Assembly: GCF_015207825.1 (NCBI RefSeq)
Contig: NZ_JADEWC010000002.1
Coordinates: 62,001-126,000 of the forward strand
Length of the DNA stretch: 64,000 bases
Reading direction: 5' to 3'
Source of the DNA: Cyanobacterium stanieri LEGE 03274
GTDB taxonomy: Bacteria > Cyanobacteriota > Cyanobacteriia > Cyanobacteriales > Cyanobacteriaceae
Shown here: piece by piece, positions 24,827 through 34,623 of the stretch
Layout: the number at the start of each line of letters is the position of its first letter
How positions within the stretch are numbered: the stretch's first letter is position 1
The notes under the pieces: generated by a model
Databases searched by the model: none
The model's input: only the letters and a program-made list of their open reading frames with translations
What the model was told of the DNA's origin: nothing
Program-made: the position numbers and the translations under genes

Positions 24827-25471
24827 CTAAGGTGCTAAACGTTCAATAATCCACTGGTTATCTTTTAGAGTGTAGCACAGGCGATCGTGTAAACGGTTTG
24901 CCCTCCCTTGCCAAAATTCAATTTTTTGGGGAATAACCCGAAATCCTCCCCAATGGTTAGGGCGTGGCACGGTTTTTCCCTGATATTCCTCCTCGAGGTT
25001 TTTTAGGTTGTTATCTAATACCTCACGATTAGGGATTACCTGACTTTGGGGAGATGCCCAAGCACCTAATTTTGAGCCTTGGGGGCGCACATTAAAATAT
25101 TCATCGGATTCAGCAGGGGTAATTTTTTCTACCTCCCCTTCTACCCTTACTTGTCTTTCTAATTCTCCCCACCAAAACACAAGGGAAGCATAGGGATTAG
25201 CGGTTAAATCTTGCCCTTTTTGGCTGTCATAGTTAGTAAAAAAAACAAAACCACGCTCATCCAGATTTTTGAGTAAAACTATTCTGGCGCTGGGTTTACC
25301 ATCTTTATTGATGGTAGCAATAGTCATGGCGTTAGGCTCTTTTTGTTGAGCGTTGATGGCTTCTTCTAACCAGAGGTGAAATTGTTGGAAGGGATTAGGG
25401 AGGATGTCTTTTTCGAGTAATCCTCCTTTAAGGTAGTTTTCCCGTAGGGATGGTAAGTAGTCGATGCCCAT
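24827..25471 (-). CDS. pdxH: Pyridoxamine 5'-phosphate oxidase
   Basis: This FMN enzyme oxidises pyridoxine or pyridoxamine 5'-phosphate to pyridoxal 5'-phosphate. The 214 residues show FMN contacts in AMTIATINKDGKPSARIVLLK, GFVFFTNYDSQKGQDL, WWGELERQVRVEG and the C-terminal PLP-pocket block WGGFRVIPQKIEFWQGRANRLHDR. It follows the desaturase/dehydrogenase fusion gene by 6 bp on the same strand, so they probably share a transcript. No functional link between the two is evident. Confidence 0.97.
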   Translation of the reverse strand: MGIDYLPSLRENYLKGGLLEKDILPNPFQQFHLWLEEAINAQQKEPNAMTIATINKDGKPSARIVLLKNLDERGFVFFTNYDSQKGQDLTANPYASLVFWWGELERQVRVEGEVEKITPAESDEYFNVRPQGSKLGAWASPQSQVIPNREVLDNNLKNLEEEYQGKTVPRPNHWGGFRVIPQKIEFWQGRANRLHDRLCYTLKDNQWIIERLAP

Positions 25472-25477
25472 GGTTGA

Positions 25478-26704
25478 TTATTTGGTAAATAGTTTAAAGT
25501 AAACGGTTTGAGTAAATTCTTTGATGGGAAAGAAAATATAGGTGATGGGGTTGATGGTGACGATGATGTCTCGGAAGTCTCTTTGGGCAAGGCTAACGAT
25601 TTGTTTGGCTACCCAAGGCGCTGACATTACCCCGATGGGGTTAAGGTTACTTTTAAAAGGGCCTAAAATTAGTTTTCTGATGACGCAGGGGGCGTTGGTG
25701 CGTCTTAGGGTGACAATGTCGCCCATGGTGCGTTTACTTAATTCATAAAGGGGGCTAAAGGCTGGGTTTACTTCGGCTTCGGAGGTATTTACCCAGATTT
25801 CCTTGGTGGCTTTTTGGCGATTGGTTTGCACTGTTTCCAAGAATAATTCCATCATTTTAATACCTGAAAAGGTGTTAACTTGGTAGGAAGTGGCGATCGC
25901 CCCAGGACTTTTATCACCATGAACATTGATACCATGGTTAATAATGAGTATATCAATTTTCTCGAAAAGTTCTTTTAATTCTTCTTCTCTACCCACTGCC
26001 CAAGTAAGGGTATTAATGGGGATAGGCTGATTATCTACCATGATAGATAATTCTTGAGGTTTGGAAGTAAGGGCAGTTACCTTTGCCCCTTTTTGATGTA
26101 ACTGAGTCATCAAAGCCTCCCCCAGAGTGCCACTAGCACCCGTGACGGCAATTTTTTTTCCCTTAAGTGAAAGTGCAGTGCCCATAATTCTATCTACGAG
26201 GGTAAGTGTGCCACAAAAATAAGCATCTTGATCGTCGAAATGGTGTCGCCAATGGTAAGTACGATTTACGAATAGGTTACCTGGTAAACTTTGAAATTCT
26301 CCTTGACGGTGGGTAACATCGGTGATGGCATCAGCGTAAGGTATGCCCAAGCCCCGGGCGATCGCCCCTAAACTATAGGTTATAGTATAAACACACCCCG
26401 TCCATGCCAACCATTGATAATTTTCGGACACTATCCCATTAATGATAACTACTTGGGCAAAAATGACCCCAAAAATAAGCATAACAAGGGATTCTGGTAA
26501 ATCATTATACCAGTTAGCTTGACGATAGATTTCCTCGCTTTTTACCGACAAATCAGGTTTAAAAATACGATGATGCCAACCGTGGAGACGATACAAAGGT
26601 TGCCACACATGGGCAAGGAAATGATACAAATCCCTAACTATTTCCACCACTAAAATGGAAATAAGGGCGATCGCACCTGCTACAATTAAAGAATTATAAA
26701 ACAT
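25478..26704 (-). CDS. Sterol desaturase-like / short-chain dehydrogenase fusion protein
   Basis: The 408-residue protein joins two domains. The N-terminal half (1-175) is membrane-embedded with fatty acid hydroxylase-type histidines: His28 and His32 (HFLAH), His41/His44/His45 (HGWHH) and a third cluster near 151-155 (YHWRHHFDD). These would bind a di-iron site. The C-terminal half (from about 183) is a short-chain dehydrogenase: TGASGTLGEAL, the NHG loop, a Ser in NTSEAE and the YELSK catalytic motif. Cyanobacterial genomes carry this fusion under the name bifunctional sterol desaturase/short-chain dehydrogenase; the substrate is not established to my knowledge. Confidence 0.85.
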   Translation of the reverse strand: MFYNSLIVAGAIALISILVVEIVRDLYHFLAHVWQPLYRLHGWHHRIFKPDLSVKSEEIYRQANWYNDLPESLVMLIFGVIFAQVVIINGIVSENYQWLAWTGCVYTITYSLGAIARGLGIPYADAITDVTHRQGEFQSLPGNLFVNRTYHWRHHFDDQDAYFCGTLTLVDRIMGTALSLKGKKIAVTGASGTLGEALMTQLHQKGAKVTALTSKPQELSIMVDNQPIPINTLTWAVGREEELKELFEKIDILIINHGINVHGDKSPGAIATSYQVNTFSGIKMMELFLETVQTNRQKATKEIWVNTSEAEVNPAFSPLYELSKRTMGDIVTLRRTNAPCVIRKLILGPFKSNLNPIGVMSAPWVAKQIVSLAQRDFRDIIVTINPITYIFFPIKEFTQTVYFKLFTK

Positions 26705-26891
26705 TTACACCGACCATATTACAGATAATTTCAAAGTTATATTTTATTACATTTTCCCCTGTAGCATTCAGAAAACATCTAAGTAGCCACCATGATAAAT
26801 AAACTTGAAGTGGCAATTTTCCAGGGGGCAGTATAGGTTAGGAGGGCTTAACCTCAAGAATAGCTAAAATATAAAGATGTAAAGCCGTTTT

Positions 26892-27611
26892 TTGACGACG
26901 GAATATAGAAACAAAAAAATTTCCTTAATGATTCCCCAAATAGAAAAAATTAGGAACAATATACCTAATGATGTCCGCTTAATCGCAGTGAGCAAAACTA
27001 TGCCCTCAGAAACGATCAGGATGGCTTATGATGGGGGTATCCGTGACTTTGCAGAAAACAAACTACAAGAAGCCCTAGAAAAACAAGAACAATTAAAAGA
27101 CTTAGATGATATTTGTTGGCATTTTATTGGGCATCTACAAAGTAACAAAGCAAAAAAAGCCGTCGAATCTTTCCCCTGGATTCATTCCATTGATAGCTTA
27201 AAAATTGCCCAAAGGATTAACCGTTTAGCCCAAGAAGCCTTTTCTCAACAAACAATTAAAAACTTACCCCAAGTATGTTTACAGGTGAAAATATTACCCG
27301 ATGAATCTAAATACGGTTGGAATGTGGAACAATTATGGCAGGATGTGGAAGCTATTAAACAACTTGATTCGTTGCGATTACGAGGTTTAATGGCAATTTT
27401 ACCCCTAGGATTATCAAAGGATGAAACCCTACAGGCTTTTAAGGATGTCAAAAGTTTAGCTGATGAATTAAAACCCCATTTTGGCTCAGATTTTGATCAA
27501 TTATCCATGGGAATGTCGGGGGATTATCCCTTAGCCATTGAAGCCGGGGCCACCATGATTCGTTTGGGTACTATTCTTTTTGGTAAACGTTCCACCGTTG
27601 CGCTACGGTGA
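26892..27611 (+). CDS. pipY: YggS/PipY family PLP-binding protein
   Basis: This single-domain PLP barrel is involved in vitamin B6 and amino-acid homeostasis. The PLP lysine lies in RLIAVSKTM; FAENKLQEALEKQ, WHFIGHLQSNKAK and the phosphate-binding end LSMGMSGDYPLAIEAGATMIRLGTILFG are all present. The start given is a TTG. An ATG at 26928 gives MIPQIEKIRNNIP and is equally or more likely. In many cyanobacteria this gene follows pipX, the NtcA co-activator; only 187 bp separate it from the divergent gene upstream, too little for pipX. Confidence 0.9.
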   Translation: MTTEYRNKKISLMIPQIEKIRNNIPNDVRLIAVSKTMPSETIRMAYDGGIRDFAENKLQEALEKQEQLKDLDDICWHFIGHLQSNKAKKAVESFPWIHSIDSLKIAQRINRLAQEAFSQQTIKNLPQVCLQVKILPDESKYGWNVEQLWQDVEAIKQLDSLRLRGLMAILPLGLSKDETLQAFKDVKSLADELKPHFGSDFDQLSMGMSGDYPLAIEAGATMIRLGTILFGKRSTVALR

Positions 27612-27774
27612 TGGGGCGTGTGGGGGTATTTACTCTAAAAATTTTTTGTTGAAAGCAGGGAATAGGCAATGGGCAAAATAATTAATTATCCATTATCCAT
27701 TCTCAATTATTAACACCTGTAACCTAGATGTTAAAATACAGTAATTAACCTTAATCTTTCTTTACAAAGAATCG

Positions 27775-29073
27775 ATGATGATTGCTCAACAAGAATACGC
27801 TCAACGCCGTGAATTGTTAATGTCGAAAATGGGGAAAGGAGTTGCGGTTTTTCGTAGCGCCCCCATGGCGGTAATGCACAATGATGTGGAATATGTTTAT
27901 CGTCAAGATAGCGACTTTTTCTATTTGACGGGGTTTAATGAGCCTGAGGCGGTGGCAATTTTAGCCCCTAACCACGATGAGCATCGTTTTATTTTATTTG
28001 TACAACCGAAGGATTTAGCTAAGGAAATTTGGACGGGTTATCGTGCTGGGGTAGAAGGTGCGAAGGAAAATTATGGGGCGGATGCGGTTTTTTCCATTGA
28101 GCAATTGGATGAGAAGTTATCGCAATATTTGGTTACGGGCGATCGCATTTACTATCATTTAGGAAGGGATCAAGAATTTAACCAAAAAATCCTTAACCAT
28201 TGGCAAAAGTTGGTGGGGAGTTATCCCCGTAATGGTTATGGCCCGAGGGCGCTAGAAGATTCTAACTATATTTTGCACCCCTTGCGCATGGTTAAAAGTG
28301 CCACGGAAATTGAAATGTTACGCAAAGCCGCTTCTATCTCCGCCAAAGCCCATATCAAAGCCCAAGAATTTGCCACCCCAGGTCGTTATGAGTATGAAGT
28401 TCAAGGGGAAATTGAATATATTTTTAAATCCCTTGGTTGTGAAGGCCCTGCCTATCCTTCCATCGTTGCTTCGGGGGCTAATGCCTGTGTATTACACTAC
28501 ATTGAAAATAATCGCCGTATGGAGGAAGGAGATTTATTACTCATCGATGCAGGGGCCAGTTTTGGCTACTATAACGGTGATATTACCCGCACTTTTCCTG
28601 TTTCTGGAAATTTTACCCCCGAGCAAAAAGCCATCTATGATTTAGTCTTAGAAGCACAACTAAAGGCGATCGCACAGGTACAACCGGGAAACACCTACAA
28701 CCAATACCATGACACCGCCGTAGAAGTATTAGTAGAAGGCCTAAAAGAACTAAAACTGCTACAAGGAGACACCGAAGAAATCATCAAAGAGAAAAAATAT
28801 CAACCCTTCTATATGCACCGCACAGGGCATTGGTTAGGCTTAGATGTCCATGATGTAGGTAACTATAAACTAGATAAAGTCACCTGGCAAACCCTCCAAG
28901 CAGGAAACGTCCTCACCGTCGAACCAGGCATCTATATCTCCCCCTACATTACCCCCGCCGAAGGACAACCCGAAATTCCCGACCATTGGAAAGGTATTGG
29001 CGTAAGAATTGAAGATGATGTATTAGTTACCAAAACAGGCAACGAAATTTTAACCTCCGCCGTAAGCAAATAA
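27775..29073 (+). CDS. pepP: Xaa-Pro aminopeptidase (M24 family)
   Basis: It cleaves N-terminal residues preceding proline. The 432-residue protein has the creatinase N-domain (1-170, with FRSAPMAVMHNDVEYVYRQDSDFFYLTGFNEPEA) and a pita-bread catalytic domain. Metal ligands are in LLIDAGASFGYYNGDITRTFP (two Asp), HRTGHWLGLDVHD (His), TVEPGIY (Glu) and RIEDDVLVT (Glu). The length matches bacterial PepP. It is followed by the long repeat-bearing gap before glnA, including a CCCCC/GGGGG hairpin. Confidence 0.95.
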   Translation: MMIAQQEYAQRRELLMSKMGKGVAVFRSAPMAVMHNDVEYVYRQDSDFFYLTGFNEPEAVAILAPNHDEHRFILFVQPKDLAKEIWTGYRAGVEGAKENYGADAVFSIEQLDEKLSQYLVTGDRIYYHLGRDQEFNQKILNHWQKLVGSYPRNGYGPRALEDSNYILHPLRMVKSATEIEMLRKAASISAKAHIKAQEFATPGRYEYEVQGEIEYIFKSLGCEGPAYPSIVASGANACVLHYIENNRRMEEGDLLLIDAGASFGYYNGDITRTFPVSGNFTPEQKAIYDLVLEAQLKAIAQVQPGNTYNQYHDTAVEVLVEGLKELKLLQGDTEEIIKEKKYQPFYMHRTGHWLGLDVHDVGNYKLDKVTWQTLQAGNVLTVEPGIYISPYITPAEGQPEIPDHWKGIGVRIEDDVLVTKTGNEILTSAVSK

Positions 29074-29594
29074 TATCAAGGTCTGGGGATCATTGATTAA
29101 TTATAAAATATCGGTATTCTCCATTGCCCATTGCCCGGTTGATAAGCGTAGTCGAATCAGCCTATTCCCTGCCCCCATGAGAAAATTTTATTAATAACCC
29201 CCCCAGTGAATTGGGGGATTTAGGGGGCAAACCCACCGTTTAGATCATAATTTATCTTAAAATTAACACCATCAGCTCAATCAAAAAAAGTATAAACAAA
29301 TCCTTCTTAAGTAATATACCTATCGGTTAATTTAAAATAGAGATGATTAGCCTATCAATCTACAACTATAAACCTTGAAAAACTGTTCCCCGTTCCCTAT
29401 TCCCTGTTCCCCGCCCTAATTAATATATTATTACAACGGGATTTAGTATAAACAAATCATTGAAAAAAATAAAAAAATAAATTATAGTTTAGAATCCTTG
29501 AAAAATAATAGGTTTTAATCCCTGAAGTAAACGACTCTTAACATTAATCTTTATAACAATCAGGTTAATATTGGTTACTTTTTCTAATTACTTG
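29074..29594. repeat. Repeat-rich gap before the glnA promoter
   Basis: The 613-bp gap between the aminopeptidase gene and glnA holds a degenerate R1 end (about 29072-29105, AATATCAAG... ATCATTGATTAATTA) and a hairpin CCCCC (29200-29204)/GGGGG (29213-29217). It also holds a string of CTGTTCCCCGTTCCCTATTCC type near 29382-29411. The final 90 bp is the glnA promoter. No gene is seen. Confidence 0.5.
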
Positions 29595-29636
29595 GTATAA
29601 AAAGTTACAAAACAAAATCAAGAGAATACTTAGGAT
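29595..29636 (+). promoter_or_regulatory. NtcA-activated promoter of glnA
   Basis: GTATAAAAAGTTAC at 29595-29608 is a perfect NtcA site (GTA-N8-TAC). Exactly 22 bp further is TAGGAT (29631-29636), which fits the TAN3T -10 box. This is the class II NtcA promoter layout known from cyanobacterial nitrogen genes. A Shine-Dalgarno-like AGGAGA (29673-29678) precedes the ATG. Confidence 0.85.
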
Positions 29637-29686
29637 AATACCCTTGAGAAGGATTTTTCACAGAAAATTATTAGGAGAATTTATTA

Positions 29687-31108
29687 ATGGCTAAAACCCC
29701 CCAAGAAGTCTTACAAATGATCAAAGACAATGGGATCAAAATGATCGATCTCAAATTCATCGATCTACCCGGCACATGGCAACACTGCACATTTTATTAT
29801 GATCAAATAGACGAAACCGCCTTCACCGACGGTGTACCCTTTGACGGTTCCAGTATTCGTGGTTGGAAAGCCATTAATGACTCCGATATGGCCATGGTAC
29901 CCGATCCAAACACCGCATGGATCGATCCTTTTTACAAAGAACCTACCCTGAGCATGATTTGCCGTATCAAAGAACCTCGCACGGGGGAATGGTACTCCAG
30001 AGATCCTCGCAGTATTGCTTACAAAGCCTTGGATTACCTTGCTTCCACTGGTTTGGGTGATACCGCTTACTTTGGGCCTGAAGCAGAATTTTTCCTCTTT
30101 GACGACGTTAGATTTGACCAAACCGAAAATAAAGGTTACTACTATGTAGATAGCGTAGAAGGGCGCTGGAACTCTGGTAGGGAAGAAGAAGGGGGCAACT
30201 TAGGTTATAAACCAGGTTACAAACAGGGATATTTCCCCGTAGCACCTACCGACACCATGCAAGACATTCGTACCGAAATGTTATTAACCATGGCTGATTG
30301 TGGTGTACCCATCGAAAAACACCATCACGAAGTGGCCACTGGGGGACAAAATGAATTAGGTTTCAAATTTGGTACTTTAGTAGAAGCGGCTGACCATTTG
30401 ATGACCTATAAATATGTTATCAAGAACGTAGCCAAAAAATATGGTAAGAGTGCCACTTTCATGCCCAAACCTTTATTTAATGATAATGGTTCTGGGATGC
30501 ACACCCACCAATCTATCTGGAATGAGGGCAAACCCTTATTTGCAGGGGATCAATATGCAGGATTGAGCGAAATGGCTCTCTACTACATCGGTGGTATCCT
30601 CAAACACGCTCCCGCTTTACTTGCTTTTACTAACCCCACCACCAACTCTTATAAACGTCTTGTACCGGGTTTTGAAGCCCCTGTAAACTTGGCTTATTCC
30701 CAAGGAAACCGCTCTGCTTCTGTGCGTATTCCTTTATCAGGAGATAACCCCAAAGCCAAGCGTTTAGAATTCCGTTGTCCTGACGCTACCAGTAACCCTT
30801 ATCTTGCTTTTGCGGCGATGCTTTGTGCAGGGATTGATGGTATCAAGAATAAAATTCACCCTGGAGAGCCTTTGGATGTGGATATTTATGATTTATCCCC
30901 CGAGGAGTTGAGTAAAATTCCTTCCACTCCTGCATCTTTAGAAGGTGCGCTCGAAGCCTTGGAAAAAGATCATGCTTTCTTGATTGATAGTGGTGTATTC
31001 ACCATGGAATTTATCGAAAATTGGATCGAGTACAAATTAGATAATGAGGTTAACCCCTTACGTCTTCGTCCTCACCCCTATGAGTTCGCTTTATACTATG
31101 ATGTATAA
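29687..31108 (+). CDS. glnA: Glutamine synthetase type I
   Basis: It makes glutamine from glutamate, ammonium and ATP, the entry point of nitrogen in cyanobacteria. The 473-residue protein has the GlnA blocks [19 protein letters not shown], the ATP-site region [50 protein letters not shown] and NRSASVRIP. The late segment [11 protein letters not shown] covers the position adenylylated in enterobacteria. Cyanobacteria usually control this enzyme through small inactivating factors instead; no gif gene is in the window. Its promoter carries an NtcA site. Confidence 0.98.
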   Translation: MAKTPQEVLQMIKDNGIKMIDLKFIDLPGTWQHCTFYYDQIDETAFTDGVPFDGSSIRGWKAINDSDMAMVPDPNTAWIDPFYKEPTLSMICRIKEPRTGEWYSRDPRSIAYKALDYLASTGLGDTAYFGPEAEFFLFDDVRFDQTENKGYYYVDSVEGRWNSGREEEGGNLGYKPGYKQGYFPVAPTDTMQDIRTEMLLTMADCGVPIEKHHHEVATGGQNELGFKFGTLVEAADHLMTYKYVIKNVAKKYGKSATFMPKPLFNDNGSGMHTHQSIWNEGKPLFAGDQYAGLSEMALYYIGGILKHAPALLAFTNPTTNSYKRLVPGFEAPVNLAYSQGNRSASVRIPLSGDNPKAKRLEFRCPDATSNPYLAFAAMLCAGIDGIKNKIHPGEPLDVDIYDLSPEELSKIPSTPASLEGALEALEKDHAFLIDSGVFTMEFIENWIEYKLDNEVNPLRLRPHPYEFALYYDV

Positions 31109-31177
31109 GCTATCTTGATCATAAAAATATTTTGTTGACGGGGTTTAACCCTCTTGTTCAATTTTGAAATTATGTTA

Positions 31178-31206
31178 GGGCGTAATGTTATGTTACGTCC
31201 TTTTTT
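31178..31206 (+). terminator. Rho-independent terminator of glnA
   Basis: GGGCGTAA (31178-31185) pairs with TTACGTCC (31193-31200), with one G-T wobble, over a 7-nt loop, and is followed directly by TTTTTT. It lies 70 bp after the glnA stop. The stem belongs to the same GGACGTA gene-end family as the hairpin at 35279-35298. Confidence 0.75.
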
Positions 31207-31264
31207 GACAGGTTACAGGTCGTAGTTTATTAATTATCCATTGTTTCATTGCAATACTAAAAAT

Positions 31265-31394
31265 GGCGTTGGTGAATTAAGGTATGATTTTTAGTTTAGT
31301 TTGGCAATAGGGAATGGGCAATAGTAATAATAGTTTTAATACTATACATTTACTGTAATTTCATAATGCTTCATACTCAAAATCAGCAATACCC
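31265..31394 (+). repeat. R2 repeat, second forward copy
   Basis: It shares GGCGTTGGTGAATTAAGGTA and the right end TCAAAATCAGCAAT with the copy at 11630-11766, with a GGCAATAGGGAATGGGCAAT string between. It fills much of the 333-bp gap between glnA and the convergent CNNM-type gene. Confidence 0.6.
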
Positions 31395-31441
31395 TAAAAA
31401 TTGTATCCTTAACTCAGCTTAAAATATACCTTATATAAAAT

Positions 31442-32485
31442 CTAACTATCCATTAACCCCTTAGAAACTAATAATCGCTCTCTTTTCTTCCGAGCGATTT
31501 CCTGTAAATTAATAGTTTTATCCGTTTCATCCACAATATCCCCTGTCAACACCTCCAACACATCCTCTAAGGAAACAACCCCCGCAACCCCTCCATATTC
31601 ATCAATTACCACCACTAAATGTTGTCTGATATTCTGGAATTTTTTGAGCAAATAATCAGCCCTCATGGTTTCAGGAACAAAATTTGCCGGGCGCGCTAAC
31701 TGGGCAATGGTTTGATCTTTTTTACCCTCAATAATTGCCGTCAAAAGCTCTTGTTTTAAAGCCGTACCGATGACATTATCAATGGTGTCATCAATGATTA
31801 AAATGCGGGTATGTTCTGAATTAATAATAAAATCTTGGCATTCTCCTAGTGTTAAATCTCCTTTAACGTAAGTCAATAAAATTCGAGGAGTCATTAAATC
31901 CGATGCCGATAAATCATTGAGATGAAAAACTCGATGTATCATTTCCGCTTCATCAGGTTCGATTACTCCTTCTGTTTTACCGATGCGGGTTAAAAATCTG
32001 ATTTCTGTTTCGTTGGTGGTGGGTAAAACCTGCCCTTTTGTTAAGGGTTGAGTAACTTTTTCTAATACCCAAACAATGGGGGTGAGAATGAAGGTAATGT
32101 ATTTGACAGGTATGGCTAAAGATAGGGATAATGGTTCAGCATATCTTTGTCCTAGGGTTTTAGGTAAGATTTCCCCAAAGATAATGATGAGGAAGGTTAA
32201 AAGTCCTGAAAATAAACCTAACCATTTATCGCCTAGTTCTTGGGTTACGGTGCCACCGATAATGATACTACCGACAATATTAAAAATATTGTTTAAGATT
32301 ACTATACTAGCGATAGGACGGTTAATTTTTTGTTTAATTTTTAATAGGGCTAGGGCAGGGGCTTTTTTTGATTGGGCCCATTGTTTTACCCTAATTTCGG
32401 ATACGGATAATAATACTGTTTCAGTAAGGGAACAAAATGCCGACCCTAGTAAGACTATGACAACAACGAGTAGGAGAGTCAGCAT
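31442..32485 (-). CDS. CNNM/CorC family membrane protein (DUF21 plus CBS pair)
   Basis: The 347-residue protein has an N-terminal DUF21 membrane domain (about 1-170; CSLTETVLLSVSEIRVKQWA, IVILNNIFNIVGSIIIGG, LIIIFGEILPKTLGQRYAEP). A CBS-domain pair follows (about 195-320, LMTPRILLTYV and VVIDEYGGVAGVVSLEDVLEVLTGDIVDE). Family members are tied to magnesium or cobalt transport or efflux and were once labelled hemolysins. The usual C-terminal CorC/HlyC domain is missing, so this is the short form. It starts 3 bp after ilvH and is probably co-transcribed with it. Confidence 0.9.
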   Translation of the reverse strand: MLTLLLVVVIVLLGSAFCSLTETVLLSVSEIRVKQWAQSKKAPALALLKIKQKINRPIASIVILNNIFNIVGSIIIGGTVTQELGDKWLGLFSGLLTFLIIIFGEILPKTLGQRYAEPLSLSLAIPVKYITFILTPIVWVLEKVTQPLTKGQVLPTTNETEIRFLTRIGKTEGVIEPDEAEMIHRVFHLNDLSASDLMTPRILLTYVKGDLTLGECQDFIINSEHTRILIIDDTIDNVIGTALKQELLTAIIEGKKDQTIAQLARPANFVPETMRADYLLKKFQNIRQHLVVVIDEYGGVAGVVSLEDVLEVLTGDIVDETDKTINLQEIARKKRERLLVSKGLMDS

Positions 32486-32488
32486 TGA

Positions 32489-33007
32489 TTAAACTTTTGT
32501 TTCTAATGATTTTAAATACTCTGTATTTACCCCTGATTCCCTTGTGAGAGCAATTTTCCCTGTGCGAGAAATTTCTTTGATGCCAAATTTACTTACCATG
32601 GAAATGATGGCTACCATTTTGCCCGGATCTCCTACTACTTCTAGGGTTAAGCTATCTTCTGCTATATCTACTACTCTGGCTCTAAATACTTGGGCAACTT
32701 GTAGTAGTTCACCTCTGTTGGCGCTGTTGGTGCTAACTTTGACTAACATTAATTCTCTTTCTACACAGGGAATTTTGGTTATGTCAGTAACTTTGATGAC
32801 GTTGATTAATTTGTGGAGTTGTTTGGTTAGTTGTTCGATGGTGTCGTCATCTCCCGGCACTACCATGATAATTCTTGATACTCCGACTTGTTCGGTGGGG
32901 CCTACTGCTAGACTTTCTATGTTAAAACCACGTCTGGCAAATAATCCTGCTATTCTGGTTAATACTCCTGCTTCATCTTCTACTAGGACAGAAATGGTAT
33001 GCTTCAT
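32489..33007 (-). CDS. ilvH: Acetolactate synthase small (regulatory) subunit
   Basis: The regulatory partner of acetolactate synthase mediates valine feedback on branched-chain amino-acid synthesis. The 172-residue protein has an N-terminal ACT domain ([39 protein letters not shown]) and a C-terminal domain with the REL-LVKV and [11 protein letters not shown] regions. Length and motifs are standard. The catalytic ilvB gene is not adjacent, which is normal for cyanobacteria. The CNNM-type gene follows after a 3-bp gap. Confidence 0.96.
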   Translation of the reverse strand: MKHTISVLVEDEAGVLTRIAGLFARRGFNIESLAVGPTEQVGVSRIIMVVPGDDDTIEQLTKQLHKLINVIKVTDITKIPCVERELMLVKVSTNSANRGELLQVAQVFRARVVDIAEDSLTLEVVGDPGKMVAIISMVSKFGIKEISRTGKIALTRESGVNTEYLKSLETKV

Positions 33008-33135
33008 TATTGATGTTGATAATTCTTGACAATAAACGACACTTTTAGTTGTTTGACAGGTTGTTATTTTATATGTCCTGACATCCCTATTATTTTACCT
33101 TAAATGCTTTTTAAATGCTTTAAGGCGATGGGATT

Positions 33136-34479
33136 TTAGTTGGGGCATAGGGGCCCGGGGCAGATACATAATACGTCGGGGGGGCAGTCAACATTTTTTC
33201 TTTGATGGGCTTGATGCCATTCTTCTATTAGGTTTGTGGCTTCTGGGTAGTGTGAATTGTGGGGGGGAATTTGTTGGGCAGTGGCGATCGCCCCTTGATA
33301 ATCTTCTAGGTTGGCTTGTTGTTTGGCATACTCAAGACGACATTCGCCGATGTATTGCTCAAGAAGATGGGGCGCAATATTTTTTGCTCTGGGAGACTGG
33401 GTTAATTGAATACAATTTTTAAAGTTTTGATTGACTTTCGAGGTTTCTAATTGGGCGATGGTAGCTTCTACACGACGACTATCATAATAAAAAAAACCTC
33501 CCCCCAACATACCCACTAAGAAAAATAGTAAAAAAGCGATACTCCAAGGGCGAGGAGAAGTAATGGTTTTGAGTATGGGGGGATTTTGAGTGAGGGTAAG
33601 GGGTTGATGGTGGTAATGAACATCTACCACGTCTTTGGGTATGGGGTTGACTTCCGTATTTTTGAGGGTTTCTCGCCAACGGATATATTTTTCAAGATCT
33701 TGTAATACGATGTCTGCGGAGTGATAGCGCTTGGTATAGTCAGCGCGTACCATTTGGGTTAAAATATCCCCTAAATAGGAATGAATATCGGCATATGGTC
33801 GCCAGATAATTTCTCCGCTTTGTTCATCTTCTTTAAAACTAATGGGATTTTTCCCGGTAAGGGCTTGAATGGCGATAATTCCTAAGCTGTAGATGTCGCT
33901 GTTTTTACGAGGTTTTCCCCTTGCTTGTTCGCTGGGCATATAGCCGTGAGTGCCAATGGCAACGGTAGGATTAATAATGTGGCTTTGTTCGACATTAAAA
34001 TTTTTTACTGCCCCAAAGTCAATTAAAACTATTTCTTGACTATCTTGACGACGAATAAAATTATCGGGTTTTATGTCTCGATGGATTACTCCCCGACGGT
34101 GGATATAATCAAGGATTTGTAGCCCTTGTTCTAAAAAATTTAGTATTTTTGTTTCGCTCCAGGGGCGATCGCCCTTTAGTTCAAATTTAATCGTTTCCCC
34201 TCTAATATACTCCTGCACCAAAAAACAATCCTCACCATCATCATAAAAATCAATCAGACGGGGAATTTGAGGATGATCGAGCTTTTCTAAAATCTTCATT
34301 TCTTCAAAAAATAAACGCTTGACAACGTCCGCATTTTCAAGATCAGAATGAAGTTGTTTAACCACACACTCCCGATTACTTTCCTTATCCTTTGCTAAAT
34401 AAACTACCCCAAATCCACCCTCTCCCAATTTATTGAGAAGCTGATAACGGGAATTAAGAATAACCGCATTATTACTCAT
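33136..34479 (-). CDS. Membrane Ser/Thr protein kinase with extracytoplasmic Cys/Pro tail
   Basis: The 447-residue Hanks kinase has the glycine loop GEGGFGVVYLA, Lys41, HRD at 133-135 (HRDIKPDN), DFG near 156 and the TVAIGTHGYMPSEQ activation segment. One membrane helix near residues 305-327 separates it from a roughly 120-residue outer part. That part is helical and resembles a degenerate tetratricopeptide array, and it ends in a Cys/Pro-rich tail (CPPDVLCICPGPLCPN). Domain order is typical of cyanobacterial sensor kinases; ligand and targets are unknown. Confidence 0.92.
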   Translation of the reverse strand: MSNNAVILNSRYQLLNKLGEGGFGVVYLAKDKESNRECVVKQLHSDLENADVVKRLFFEEMKILEKLDHPQIPRLIDFYDDGEDCFLVQEYIRGETIKFELKGDRPWSETKILNFLEQGLQILDYIHRRGVIHRDIKPDNFIRRQDSQEIVLIDFGAVKNFNVEQSHIINPTVAIGTHGYMPSEQARGKPRKNSDIYSLGIIAIQALTGKNPISFKEDEQSGEIIWRPYADIHSYLGDILTQMVRADYTKRYHSADIVLQDLEKYIRWRETLKNTEVNPIPKDVVDVHYHHQPLTLTQNPPILKTITSPRPWSIAFLLFFLVGMLGGGFFYYDSRRVEATIAQLETSKVNQNFKNCIQLTQSPRAKNIAPHLLEQYIGECRLEYAKQQANLEDYQGAIATAQQIPPHNSHYPEATNLIEEWHQAHQRKNVDCPPDVLCICPGPLCPN

Positions 34480-34623
34480 TTTAAGACGCTCAAAAATCTT
34501 CCATTAGTTGTAGCATAGGAGGAAAAAGACTTAAACTATCAATATTATAGCCTTTCTAGTTATTGCTTATAGTACCCAAAATTTTTCTATCAATATCTAA
34601 TCTAATTTTTCCCATTAAATTAA

